From GCA-2401155 sp045047085 (lineage in GTDB: Bacteria > Pseudomonadota > Alphaproteobacteria > Rhizobiales > Rhizobiaceae): DNA of 32,728 bases. The first letter of the stretch is position 1, and each line of letters begins with the position of its first letter. The notes beneath the pieces were generated by a model that did no database searches, was not told the origin of the DNA, and was given only the letters and a program-made list of their open reading frames with translations. Position numbers and translations under genes: made by a program. Shown here one piece after another: positions 24,187-32,642 of the stretch. The stretch lies in contig JASFYT010000112.1 of assembly GCA_045047085.1 (NCBI GenBank), positions 1 through 32,728 of the forward strand, given 5' to 3'.

Positions 24187-24810
24187 ATGTATAATATACT
24201 TATTAAAAGTGGAATATTTCTGATTTTTTCAACCTTGTTTGTGAGTGTGAGCCTCTCGAGCGTGCAAGCTCGAGTGATTGTCCACGAAAAGGTGAAGTAT
24301 TATTCTGTTCGGGGGAAATCAGGTGCTCAAACTGTTTTAAATCTCATGAAAACAGGCACAAGAGTTTCTAAAACTCGCCATGCTATTGCCACAACGAAAG
24401 TTAAATTTAATTTCAAGAACATTAAGGTGCGAGCATCAAGAAAAAATTGTAAGGTGAGCAATATCGATGTGATCGTTTCGCTGGTTTATACCTATCCCAA
24501 ATGGCGTAACTATAATCGGGCCAGTCCCAAAACCAGAAAAAACTGGGACAAATTTATGCGTGAAGTTAGAAAACACGAGCGTAAGCATGGCAGTATTGCT
24601 GTGGATGCGGCGCATAAAGTAGAGCGCGGTTTCAAGCGCAGCAGGGGAAAAACAGCGAAGAAATGCAATGATTGGGGAGCCTCAATTAAACGAAAAATTG
24701 CCCCTCTCATTGTGCGGCACCATAGGCGACAAGCGCAGTTCGATAAGCGGGAACATAAAAGATATAGCCGCATTACGCGTTCGATGATTGCTTTGATCAA
24801 AGGGAAATAA
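24187..24810 (+). CDS. Putative secreted DUF922 zinc metalloprotease
   Basis: The 207-residue protein begins with a signal peptide (hydrophobic 5-24, likely cleavage near VQA at 26-28). The mature part contains 'KYYSVRGKSGAQTV' and a 'YTYPKW' strand, then H130-E-R-K-H134, an HExxH zinc-binding motif, in 'REVRKHERKHGSIA'. This arrangement is that of the DUF922 family, predicted periplasmic Zn-dependent proteases of unknown substrate. Two cysteines (88 and 160) could form a disulfide. The mature protein is very rich in Lys and Arg. I chose ATG 24187 because AGGGGG lies six bases upstream; the frame is open to a TTG at 24148. The gene looks more A+T-rich than its neighbours, which might mean later insertion between recN and ligA. 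Confidence 0.75.
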   Translation: MYNILIKSGIFLIFSTLFVSVSLSSVQARVIVHEKVKYYSVRGKSGAQTVLNLMKTGTRVSKTRHAIATTKVKFNFKNIKVRASRKNCKVSNIDVIVSLVYTYPKWRNYNRASPKTRKNWDKFMREVRKHERKHGSIAVDAAHKVERGFKRSRGKTAKKCNDWGASIKRKIAPLIVRHHRRQAQFDKREHKRYSRITRSMIALIKGK

Positions 24811-24859
24811 CTCTTGCTCTGATGGCTGGTTTTGGTAACGGTTTTAAATAACGGAATCG

Positions 24860-27019
24860 ATGAGCGCGAGATTTATAATGGACAAAGCCAACGTTTCAGT
24901 AGATGAGCTTGACGAGGCATTGGCCAAGGCCGAGCTGAAACGGCTGGCTGCTGAGATTGCACGTCATGACGAGCGTTATTATGCTGAAGATGCACCGGAA
25001 ATTTCTGACGCTGAATACGACAAATTGCGTCGCCGTAATCTGGCGATCGAGCAACTTTTTCCAGAGCTTGTGCGTGAGGATAGCCCTTCATCGCGGGTGG
25101 GTTTTGCCGTTCTTGATAAGTTTGAAAAGGTTGCGCACGCGATTCCCATGTTATCGCTGGATAATGCGTTTAGCGATGAAGATGTGCGTGAGTTTGATGC
25201 ACGGATACGGCGCTTTCTGAAACTGGGTGACGACACGGTTTTATCGATGACGGCTGAACCGAAGATCGATGGTTTGTCCCTTTCACTGCGGTACGAACAG
25301 GGGAAACTGAAGATTGCGGCAACTAGGGGGGATGGTTCAACCGGCGAGAATGTAACTGAGAATGCCCGTACAATTACTGATATTCCTGCTGTGCTGAATG
25401 GTGAGAATATTCCAGATGTGGTTGAAATTCGTGGTGAGGTGTACCTGACCCACAAAGCATTTGCTGCATTAAATGCGCGCATGGAAGCGCAGGGAAAGCC
25501 TTTATATGTGAATCCACGCAATACGGCTGCGGGCTCATTGCGCCAACTTGATAGTGCTGTTACGGCCTCACGTCCTTTGAAGTTTTTTGCCTATGCGTGG
25601 GGGGAGATGAGCGCCATGCCATCGGATACCCAAATGGGCATGGTGGAGCAAATGGCCCAGTGGGGGTTTCAGATCAATCCGCTAATGGATACATTTGATG
25701 AGATCGAAGCGTTGATTACCCATTATCACCGGATTGAAACCGAGCGTTCCTCGCTGCCTTATGATATCGACGGAGTGGTTTATAAGGTGAATGATCTTGG
25801 CCTGCAGGAGCGTCTGGGATTTGTTTCGCGCTTTCCGCGCTGGGCGATAGCGCATAAATTTCCGGCAGAAAAAGCATGGACGACATTGCTGGGGATAGAC
25901 ATTCAGGTGGGGCGTACTGGTGCATTGACGCCGGTAGCGCGGCTGAAACCGATTAATGTGGGCGGCGTGATGGTTACCAACGCAACGCTGCATAATCAGG
26001 ATTATATCGCGGGCATCGGTAATGATGGCGAGGAAATTCGTTCGGGCAAGGATTTGCGCATTGGCGATACCGTACAGATACAACGTGCGGGCGACGTTAT
26101 TCCGCAAATTCTGGATGTAGATTTAGATAAAAGAGATAAAAATTCAGAGCCGTTTGACTATCCGAAAATTTGTCCAGCCTGTGGCAGTCATGCGGTTCGG
26201 GAAATCAATGAAAAAACCGGTCGGGCTGACAGCGTGCGCCGCTGTAGCGGTGGCTTGGTTTGTCCAGCGCAGGCGAAGGAACGACTGAGGCATTTTGTTT
26301 CGCGCAATGCATTTGATATTGAAGGTTTCGGCGTTAAGCAGGTTGAAGCGTTTTATGATGATGGTCTGGTGACGAATGCCGCTGATATCTTTACTCTACG
26401 GGAACGAGATGCTCGGTCGTTGAAAAAACTGAAAGACCGTGAAGGTTGGGGCGCAACCAGTGCAGCTAAACTGCTTGATGCTATTGATGCCAAGCGAAAA
26501 ATTGAACTGCATCGTTTTATGTTCGGTCTTGGTATTCGCCATGTGGGCCAACAGACGGCTAAGGATATGGCGAAAGTTTACGGCGATGCGGAGGCAATAT
26601 CCTTGGCTATGCAGGCAATGGATGGGCCTGAGAGCGAAGCCTGGCTGGAACTCACCGCTGTAGACGGTATTGGCGATACGGTTGCAGCTAGTCTACAGGA
26701 ATTTTTTGCGGAGCCGGGGAATGTGAAAGTTTTTGATGCGCTGTTGCAGGAACTTGAACTTATTGCTCCGGAGGTGGCGCAATCTGATTCTCCTGTTTCC
26801 GGCAAGACGATTGTTTTTACAGGTTCTCTTGAACAAATGACCCGGGATGAAGCCAAGGCAATGGCCGAACGTCTGGGGGCCAAGGTTTCCGGCTCTGTAT
26901 CTAAAAAAACTGATCTGGTAGTGGCTGGTCCAGGTGCTGGTTCAAAGCTGAAAAAGGCGGTTGATCTGGGAGTTGATACGCTTGATGAGGATGGCTGGTT
27001 CGCATTGATTGGACGCTGA
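24860..27019 (+). CDS. ligA: NAD-dependent DNA ligase LigA
   Basis: LigA seals nicks in replication and repair using NAD+. The 719-residue protein has the Ia domain 'RYYAEDAPEISDAEYDKL' (39-56), the adenylated lysine K135 in KIDG, 'YDIDGVVYKV' (301-310), an OB-fold, a zinc finger with C438, C441, C462 and C468, helix-hairpin-helix repeats and a C-terminal BRCT domain (about 640-719, beginning 'SPVSGKTIVFTGSLEQM'). All catalytic landmarks are intact. An internal ATG at 24878 is a possible alternative start. No clear terminator follows it. Confidence 0.97.
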   Translation: MSARFIMDKANVSVDELDEALAKAELKRLAAEIARHDERYYAEDAPEISDAEYDKLRRRNLAIEQLFPELVREDSPSSRVGFAVLDKFEKVAHAIPMLSLDNAFSDEDVREFDARIRRFLKLGDDTVLSMTAEPKIDGLSLSLRYEQGKLKIAATRGDGSTGENVTENARTITDIPAVLNGENIPDVVEIRGEVYLTHKAFAALNARMEAQGKPLYVNPRNTAAGSLRQLDSAVTASRPLKFFAYAWGEMSAMPSDTQMGMVEQMAQWGFQINPLMDTFDEIEALITHYHRIETERSSLPYDIDGVVYKVNDLGLQERLGFVSRFPRWAIAHKFPAEKAWTTLLGIDIQVGRTGALTPVARLKPINVGGVMVTNATLHNQDYIAGIGNDGEEIRSGKDLRIGDTVQIQRAGDVIPQILDVDLDKRDKNSEPFDYPKICPACGSHAVREINEKTGRADSVRRCSGGLVCPAQAKERLRHFVSRNAFDIEGFGVKQVEAFYDDGLVTNAADIFTLRERDARSLKKLKDREGWGATSAAKLLDAIDAKRKIELHRFMFGLGIRHVGQQTAKDMAKVYGDAEAISLAMQAMDGPESEAWLELTAVDGIGDTVAASLQEFFAEPGNVKVFDALLQELELIAPEVAQSDSPVSGKTIVFTGSLEQMTRDEAKAMAERLGAKVSGSVSKKTDLVVAGPGAGSKLKKAVDLGVDTLDEDGWFALIGR

Positions 27020-27107
27020 TAAATGGCCTGTTTTCTACTGTTGTTTTACCTTGCAAAACCGGGTGCGTTCGGTTTGATAGTTAGACTAATTTCATTCAGG
27101 TTGAGAT

Positions 27108-27812
27108 TTGATTTTGTCCAAAATGAGCAAAGAAATTGTTGACGGGTTTCGTGACACTATGTCGGTTATTCCGGCTGTGTGTGCCTTTGCTTTGGTTTTT
27201 GGGGCGACGGCCACCAAAGCCGGGTTGAGCCTGTTTGAAATTATGCTTTCCAGCGCCACCATGTTTGCCGGCGCCAGCCAATTCGTGTTTTTGGAAATCC
27301 ACGGCTATCACGCTCCGGCTTGGTCGATTGTTGTGGGTGTTTTTGCCGTCAACTTCCGCCACATCCTTTATTCAGCTTCGCTGGGGCGAAGCATGGGGCA
27401 GTTTTCCTTTTTTCAAAAATATTTTGCATTCTTCTTGTTGGCTGACCCAATGTTTGCCGCCTCTGAACAGCGGGCCTCGCAACAAAAGCTCATGGCGTCC
27501 TACTATTTCGGATTTGCTGGTATTCAATATGTGTTCTGGATAGTTTTCACCTATATTGGTGCCGTTTTCGGATCGTTGATTGAGAACCCGCAGGCGCTTG
27601 GTGTCGATATGATTTTACCTATCTATTTCATGGTCATGATGATGGGGTTTCGCAAACGACCGAATTGGTTGCCAATCGTTGTGGCAAGCGGCATCGGTTC
27701 GGCTGTGTTCTATCAACTGGTTGGGCCACCATGGCATATTTCTCTGGGAACATTGTGTGGTATTGCGGCGGCTATAATAATTATCAAACCCACGGAGAAA
27801 GGTGATGTTTGA
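27108..27812 (+). CDS. azlC: AzlC-family branched-chain amino acid exporter subunit
   Basis: AzlC is the large subunit of the AzlCD two-component exporter for branched-chain amino acids and analogues. The 234-residue product is hydrophobic with about five membrane segments and carries the family region 'MFAGASQFVFLEI' followed by 'NFRHILYSASLG'. The start is uncertain: the frame opens with TTG at 27108 (AGG seven bases upstream), has another TTG at 27114 and an ATG at 27123. The 3' end overlaps azlD by 8 bp, so the two are translated together. The specific substrate is not evident from sequence. Confidence 0.88.
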   Translation: MILSKMSKEIVDGFRDTMSVIPAVCAFALVFGATATKAGLSLFEIMLSSATMFAGASQFVFLEIHGYHAPAWSIVVGVFAVNFRHILYSASLGRSMGQFSFFQKYFAFFLLADPMFAASEQRASQQKLMASYYFGFAGIQYVFWIVFTYIGAVFGSLIENPQALGVDMILPIYFMVMMMGFRKRPNWLPIVVASGIGSAVFYQLVGPPWHISLGTLCGIAAAIIIIKPTEKGDV

Positions 27813-28131
27813 TTTTTTGAATGTTACTGATTTTGGCGATAATATCTGGATGCTTATCGTGGTGCTGGCGATTGTCACTTACATGACGCGGATGGGTGGG
27901 CATGTATTGTTGTCGCGCTTTAAATTCATTCCGCCGAGGGTGGATGCAGCTCTTTCTGCTGTTCCTGCCGCAGTGATTACGGCAATTGTTGTTCCTCCAG
28001 CTCTGACCAATGGCCCGGCGGAATTTATTGCGATGGTGGTAACTGTGTTTGCCTGTTTTCGCCTGTCACCAATCTTTTCTATGATAACAGGCATGGTGGT
28101 ATTGGTTGTTCTGCGTAATTTTGGGCTTTAG
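27805..28131 (+). CDS. azlD: AzlD-family branched-chain amino acid exporter subunit
   Basis: AzlD is the small membrane partner of AzlC. The 108-residue product has about four hydrophobic segments and the family-like 'TYMTRMGGHVLL' followed by 'FIPPRVDAALSAVPAAVITAI'. The ATG at 27805 is preferred over the adjacent GTG at 27802 because GGAG lies seven bases before the ATG. It overlaps the end of azlC. Its TAG stop shares bases with the stop of the opposing aminopeptidase P gene, leaving no room for a terminator between them. Confidence 0.88.
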   Translation: MFDFLNVTDFGDNIWMLIVVLAIVTYMTRMGGHVLLSRFKFIPPRVDAALSAVPAAVITAIVVPPALTNGPAEFIAMVVTVFACFRLSPIFSMITGMVVLVVLRNFGL

Positions 28132-29975
28132 GCGGAAGCTGCGGGTAATTCGCGAGAAACCGGGCGGGTGGCGTGGTCTAGCCATTGGTGCTCATCTTTA
28201 TCGAGGTATTCAGCCAGCATGCTATTTACCCAGTTGTGATAGGTGTTGAGCCAGTGGATTTCATAGTCGTTCATGATGCTCGGGTCGATCAGTCGCAAAT
28301 CGATTGGGGCCATGGATAGGGTTTCAAACCCTCTCATCGGAGTGTTGCCGCCTTCGATTTCTTCTTCCTCATGAACCAGCACGAGGTTTTCAATGCGGAT
28401 GCCGTATTCTCCGACGACATAGTAACCCGGCTCATTTGAAACGATCATGCCGGGTAGTAATTCTTGAACACCGCGTTTTGATATATTCTGCGGACCTTCA
28501 TGTACCGAGAGATATGATCCGACGCCGTGACCGGTGCCATGGGCAAAATCCTTGCCTTCCTGCCAAAGTGCGTTTCGGGCCAAAATGTCGATATCCTGAC
28601 CTCTGGTGCCAGCGGGGAAGCGTGCCAATGCAATGTTGATATGGCCCTTCAGGACGAGAGTATTATCCCGGATCATGATGTCGCTGGGAGTACCGATCGG
28701 AATGGTTCTGGTGATATCAGTAGTGCCATCAATATATTGGGCACCGGAATCAACTAGATAGATAGAACCATCACCCAATGTTAAATTGCTTTCTTCTGAC
28801 ACCCGGTAATGAGGCAGGGCGCTGTTGCCCGCGCTGGCGGAGATTGTGTCGAACGAAATATCCAGCAGTTCAGAACCAACAGATCGGGCGTATTCGGTGC
28901 GGATTTCTTCCAGGTGGGTGGCGGCATCTACTTCACTGATGGTTCCCGGTGCTTGCTGATCAAGCCAATAGAGAAACTTTGAAAGGGCTACGCCATCACG
29001 CAAATGGGCGCTGCGACTGCCTTTGATCTCGGTTTCGTTTTTTGTGGCGCGGGGAAGGATAACCGGGTCACGCTTGCTGATGATTTTTCCATCATTTGCT
29101 TCAATGATATTGGTCAGAAACACCGGGACAGAGGCGGGGTCGATCTGGATGCGGGCTTTGTTTGAAAGGTCTGCCAATTCCTCTTCAAGATGGGACGGAG
29201 CATGGAGATCAGCAATTTGCGTCAGATAGGCTTCCAATTCGCGCGATAACTTGCGCTTGTCGATGAACAGAAGCGGGAAGCCGTCGGCTCGTAATATGCA
29301 TCGAGCAAGCGTTAGTGGTACATGCTCTACGTCTGCACCCCGAATATTAAACAGCCAGCAAATTGATGTTGGATCTGTGATGAGGCAAGCATCAATATCT
29401 GTATCGAGCAATTCCTGTTTTAGTTCTTCAATTTTTTGAAGAGCGAGCTTACCAGCGTTCTCCAATTCATGAATGTATGCTGATTCAAGCGGTTCTGCCG
29501 GTTGATCCTGCCAGATTTCATCGATCAGATTATCGATAGGTTTGAGTGAGCAACCGGATTTTTCAATTGCCTCATCCAACTTTTTTTGAGTGCCGTGGGT
29601 GGTTAGCCATGGATCAATACCGATGGTTTCGTCGTTCTTCAAATTCTCTTTTAGCCACTTTTCTGGCGGTAATGCGACCAGATCTTCTCGAGTAATATGA
29701 GCCGCATCCGTTTGCTCCTCTGCTTGCACAGTGTAGCGACCATCGACGAATAATGCCGCTTCCTTGTGGGTGATGACGGCAAAGCCTGCTGAGCCAGTGA
29801 AACCAGTTAGCCATGACAGTCGCTCCGCGCCGCGTGGTAAATACTCATTCTGATATTCGTCGCAATGGGGAACCAAGAATACGTCAACTCCAGCGTTGCT
29901 CATCGCAATGCGCAGGGCTTTCAATCTCTCGGCGCTGTTATTTCCGTTTGATTGGGAGGTGAAGGATTGAAACAT
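28128..29975 (-). CDS. pepP: Xaa-Pro aminopeptidase (aminopeptidase P, M24B)
   Basis: This enzyme removes N-terminal residues that precede proline, probably in the cytoplasm since no signal peptide is present. The 615-residue protein is the long three-domain form: two creatinase-like N-terminal domains, then a pita-bread catalytic domain with dinuclear metal ligands D409 and D420 (DSGAQYIDGTTD), H483 (HGTGHGVG), E515 (SNEPGYY) and E529 (RIEN). The C-terminal extension after 545 is typical of XPNPEP1-like enzymes. GGA precedes the ATG by about six bases. The 226-bp region upstream is shared divergently with the DUF1127 gene. Confidence 0.94.
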   Translation of the reverse strand: MFQSFTSQSNGNNSAERLKALRIAMSNAGVDVFLVPHCDEYQNEYLPRGAERLSWLTGFTGSAGFAVITHKEAALFVDGRYTVQAEEQTDAAHITREDLVALPPEKWLKENLKNDETIGIDPWLTTHGTQKKLDEAIEKSGCSLKPIDNLIDEIWQDQPAEPLESAYIHELENAGKLALQKIEELKQELLDTDIDACLITDPTSICWLFNIRGADVEHVPLTLARCILRADGFPLLFIDKRKLSRELEAYLTQIADLHAPSHLEEELADLSNKARIQIDPASVPVFLTNIIEANDGKIISKRDPVILPRATKNETEIKGSRSAHLRDGVALSKFLYWLDQQAPGTISEVDAATHLEEIRTEYARSVGSELLDISFDTISASAGNSALPHYRVSEESNLTLGDGSIYLVDSGAQYIDGTTDITRTIPIGTPSDIMIRDNTLVLKGHINIALARFPAGTRGQDIDILARNALWQEGKDFAHGTGHGVGSYLSVHEGPQNISKRGVQELLPGMIVSNEPGYYVVGEYGIRIENLVLVHEEEEIEGGNTPMRGFETLSMAPIDLRLIDPSIMNDYEIHWLNTYHNWVNSMLAEYLDKDEHQWLDHATRPVSRELPAASA

Positions 29976-30201
29976 GACGTATCCAGTTCTTTTGCAAATA
30001 TAGCTCAGTTAAAACCTCTTTTATCCAATTGGAGGCATTCAGAGCAAGCCATTAGAAAACCTTAATGATATCCTACAGTTACCCATGCGTATTTGACAAT
30101 GCTGGTATGACAGTTCTGGTGGTTGAAATTTTTTGCACTGCACCATATGTCTAGTTCAAGTGTTGTGAAACATTTTGCAGCTGAACCAAAAGGAAAACGG
30201 C

Positions 30202-30393
30202 ATGTCTTTATTTGGCGATATCGGAGTTGCTACACGCAACGGCCTGAAAAAAATGATTGATGCTCGCGAAGGTAGTATTCGTGGCCACATCTATGCAAAT
30301 TTGCTCACACTTTCTGACGAAGATCTTGCGCAGGCCGGGTATTCTCGTAAAGAGCTTACAAAAACAGCTACTACACCTTTTCCTTATCTGTAG
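30202..30393 (+). CDS. DUF1127 small protein
   Basis: The 63-residue protein has the DUF1127 (YjiS-like) pattern: an amphipathic N-terminal half followed by 'LLTLSDEDLAQAGYSRKEL', which matches the conserved L-x-L-x-D-x-x-L-x-x-x-G-x-S-R core. These short proteins are abundant in alphaproteobacteria; in Agrobacterium some affect RNA metabolism and phosphate physiology, but this one has no assigned role. AGGA lies seven bases before the ATG; an upstream TTG (30175) is not needed. It is monocistronic: a terminator follows within 50 bp. Confidence 0.85.
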   Translation: MSLFGDIGVATRNGLKKMIDAREGSIRGHIYANLLTLSDEDLAQAGYSRKELTKTATTPFPYL

Positions 30394-30437
30394 AACCGGA
30401 TAGTCCCGATTTTATGGGATAATGGAATGATTGTTGA

Positions 30438-30468
30438 AGGAGCGGGAATTTTCCGCTCCTTTTATTTT
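30438..30468 (+). terminator. Intrinsic terminator after the DUF1127 gene
   Basis: AGGAGCGG (30438-30445) and CCGCTCCT (30453-30460) form a perfect eight-base-pair stem with a seven-base loop, followed by TTTTATTTT. The T tract overlaps the stop codon of the opposing prmA gene (30462-30464). On the minus strand no comparable T run follows, so it looks one-directional. Confidence 0.88.
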
Positions 30469-31337
30469 GTGAGAACTAGGGTTAGCCAGCTATCACGAAT
30501 ATGGGCTTTTTCCAGCCTCAATCCCTGAAGGCGGTAAGTGGCACATATTCTCGATTTTTGATGGGGCAATAAGCCTGATAAAATAACTGTTGCGCGGGGT
30601 GCAAGATAGGCGCTCATGGGGTGGGCCAAATCTTGCAACGGACGGGCCAAAATGTTGGCAATAACCAGATCAAACGGTGCTGCATCCGCAAACCCCCGAT
30701 GATTGAACCCGGTCGCGGTGATGCAATTAATTTGGTTCGCAACGCTGTTGATAACGGTATTGTCACGGGCGGTTTTAGTGGCAATTGGATCAATGTCGCT
30801 GGCCAAAATGTTTATCGGGCGGGCCTTTGCCAATGCGATTGCCAATACGCCGGAACCGGTGCCCATATCCAGTGCGTTTTTATAGTTCTGCCGTTTCAGG
30901 CATTCTCCCAACATATCGAGACAACCGGCAGTGGTGCCGTGATGGCCTGTTCCGAATGCCTGACCTGCATCGATGATTATTGAATGTTCATGGGATTTTG
31001 GAATATCGTTATCGTGACTGCCGTGAACGATGAACCGTCCGGCTCGCACGGGTGCGAGGTCTTGCAGGGTTTTCGTAACCCAGTCGGTTTCTTCGATTAT
31101 TTCGTGTTCGAATGTGTTGGGATAACCGCATAAAGCGAGATATTCTTGAACCTCATTTTCGATTCTTTTTGCGTCTTCCTTTTCCACATAAAGGGATATG
31201 GCCCAAATGTTGGTATCTTCACTAGTCTCGAACACCGAGACAGGAAATTCGCCTTCATCGAAGCGCTCAAATAATAAATCGCCAATGGCCTTGGCGATGT
31301 TTTTATCTTCATAAAAAAACAAACGAATTTGTGACAT
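30462..31337 (-). CDS. prmA: Ribosomal protein L11 methyltransferase PrmA
   Basis: PrmA methylates ribosomal protein L11 with SAM. The 291-residue protein has an N-terminal substrate-recognition domain (about 1-90) and a class I methyltransferase domain with 'QAFGTGHHGTTAGCL' (126-140), the SAM loop DMGTGSG (157-163), the acidic 'ASDIDPIA' (179-186) and NILARPL (228-234), which replaces the NPPY-type catalytic motif in this family. Its stop lies inside the terminator of the convergent DUF1127 gene. Its 5' end faces the divergent methyltransferase gene. Confidence 0.95.
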   Translation of the reverse strand: MSQIRLFFYEDKNIAKAIGDLLFERFDEGEFPVSVFETSEDTNIWAISLYVEKEDAKRIENEVQEYLALCGYPNTFEHEIIEETDWVTKTLQDLAPVRAGRFIVHGSHDNDIPKSHEHSIIIDAGQAFGTGHHGTTAGCLDMLGECLKRQNYKNALDMGTGSGVLAIALAKARPINILASDIDPIATKTARDNTVINSVANQINCITATGFNHRGFADAAPFDLVIANILARPLQDLAHPMSAYLAPRATVILSGLLPHQKSRICATYRLQGLRLEKAHIRDSWLTLVLTK

Positions 31338-31435
31338 GATTACCCGGTTTCTCGTAGTGTAACTTGGGATTAGGACTTGATGATTGGCAAAGCAACCGAT
31401 TTATTAAAATTGAACCAAACGGCAGGGTGCTTATT

Positions 31436-32041
31436 TTGAACAAGCTGCGCGATAAATGGAATTCGGAATTTGTGGCCGGGAAATGGGACTTCCTTCGCGG
31501 CAACAATGAACAGGTGCGCCTGAAGCGGGTTGCTCATCTGATCCACGGTAATTTAGCGGGGGAGGCTTTGCCACTTATCGATTTGGGCAGTGGTGAAGGG
31601 CATCTTTGCAATTGGCTGGATGAAGGTAGTATAAACCAATATGTGGCAGTGGATATTTCTAATGTGGCGTTGGAAAATATTGCCGAGGACAAAATTCCCG
31701 TTACGCGCATTTGCGAGAGTCTTGCGACCTATTCTCCTGATGCGGAGTTGAAGTCTGTTCCTTTGGTAATCGTTGCCAATGAGGTTTTGTATTATGAAGC
31801 GGATTCCGTTGAGCAGTTGCAGCGCATTGTGGATGGGCAAAATGCGGAGTGCCTTGTGGTGATTTCTGCCGTTGGTCCGCGCCCTGATAAACCTAACTGG
31901 ACCGCTTCATCCATCAAACTCTGGACTAAAATTGACGCCCTTGGTTGGCGCAAACTTGAAGCAGAAGTGGTGCGTGACGAGGATAGTGGTGTGATTTGGG
32001 ATATTGCTGTGTTTAAGGTGACTCCTGATCCCGGTCATTAA
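31436..32041 (+). CDS. Class I SAM-dependent methyltransferase
   Basis: The 201-residue protein starts 'MNKLRDKWNSEFVAGKWDFL' and has the SAM-binding motif I 'LIDLGSGEGHLCNWL', then 'VAVDIS' as motif II and 'VIVANEVLYY' as motif IV, so it is a small-molecule-type methyltransferase. The substrate cannot be predicted; related proteins occur beside polysaccharide and nodulation-factor genes. No ATG start exists. The frame is open from TTG 31364, but TTG 31436 has AGGG eight bases upstream and gives the family-like N-terminus; GTG 31427 is another option. The start overlaps the stop of a 19-codon ORF (31380-31439). Confidence 0.7.
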   Translation: MNKLRDKWNSEFVAGKWDFLRGNNEQVRLKRVAHLIHGNLAGEALPLIDLGSGEGHLCNWLDEGSINQYVAVDISNVALENIAEDKIPVTRICESLATYSPDAELKSVPLVIVANEVLYYEADSVEQLQRIVDGQNAECLVVISAVGPRPDKPNWTASSIKLWTKIDALGWRKLEAEVVRDEDSGVIWDIAVFKVTPDPGH

Positions 32042-32111
32042 CCAGCAGGTAACCCTGTTGGCGTAAAATGTCAGTATTGAAAACCCATGTTTGTATTGAG
32101 TAGGGACTATA

Positions 32112-32597
32112 ATGCTGAACTTTGCGAAATTCTCGTCTGGACTGACCGTGGTTGCTGCTACCGGGTTTCTGATTGGAGCCATGTTGACGGATAATGGTGG
32201 ACAGGTTGTTCGTAATGAGACCGCCTTTAAGCAGGAGGCTGAGAAGGCATCCGTTGTGGCGAGTACTAATGGAAGTAACGATGGTCCGGAAGTCACTGAG
32301 ATCGATCGTATTATTACGGCCTCTGTTCAAAGGGTGAAACGTTCAGAAGGTGGGAGGCTCTCCGTCGATGATCTTTTGATTGCGGAGCGGATTAATGCCG
32401 CGACCTATGCGGGTGCAAAGAAGGTCATAAAAGTTTCATCGGTTAAAACTTCTACTTCTTCGATAACGGTACAGCCAGGTGATACGCTTTACGCTATCGG
32501 GTTGAAACATGGCCTTACGATTTCTGAAATCGCATCCCTAAATGGCATGAGCGACCCCTATGTAGTCCGCGTTGGTCAGAAATTGCGGATTAACTAG
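32112..32597 (+). CDS. Membrane-anchored LysM-domain protein
   Basis: The 161-residue protein has an N-terminal hydrophobic segment (about 9-25) that is either a membrane anchor or a signal peptide, a polar Ser/Lys-rich middle region, and one LysM domain at the C-terminus ('ITVQPGDTLYAIGLKHGLTISEIASLNGMSDPYVVRVGQKLRI', described here as about residues 117-160). LysM binds GlcNAc-containing glycans, so the protein probably touches peptidoglycan in the periplasm. No catalytic domain is present. TAGGGAC precedes the ATG. The gene follows the methyltransferase by 70 bp and could be co-transcribed. Confidence 0.8.
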   Translation: MLNFAKFSSGLTVVAATGFLIGAMLTDNGGQVVRNETAFKQEAEKASVVASTNGSNDGPEVTEIDRIITASVQRVKRSEGGRLSVDDLLIAERINAATYAGAKKVIKVSSVKTSTSSITVQPGDTLYAIGLKHGLTISEIASLNGMSDPYVVRVGQKLRIN

Positions 32598-32642
32598 CGT
32601 CAGGGCCATTAATTATCAAGGTGCTGAAAGGCTGTTCCGAGC

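Noticed and set aside
24255..24274. CTCGAGC/GCTCGAG inverted repeat inside the DUF922 signal peptide
   Set aside because: It is coding sequence with no T tract and no sign of regulatory placement.
27056..27075. AAACCG/CGGTTT hairpin after ligA as a terminator
   Set aside because: The stem is short and no T tract follows.
30009..30023. TTAA-N7-TTTA near the pepP start as a CtrA site
   Set aside because: The second half is degenerate, and such partial matches are expected by chance in A+T-rich leaders.
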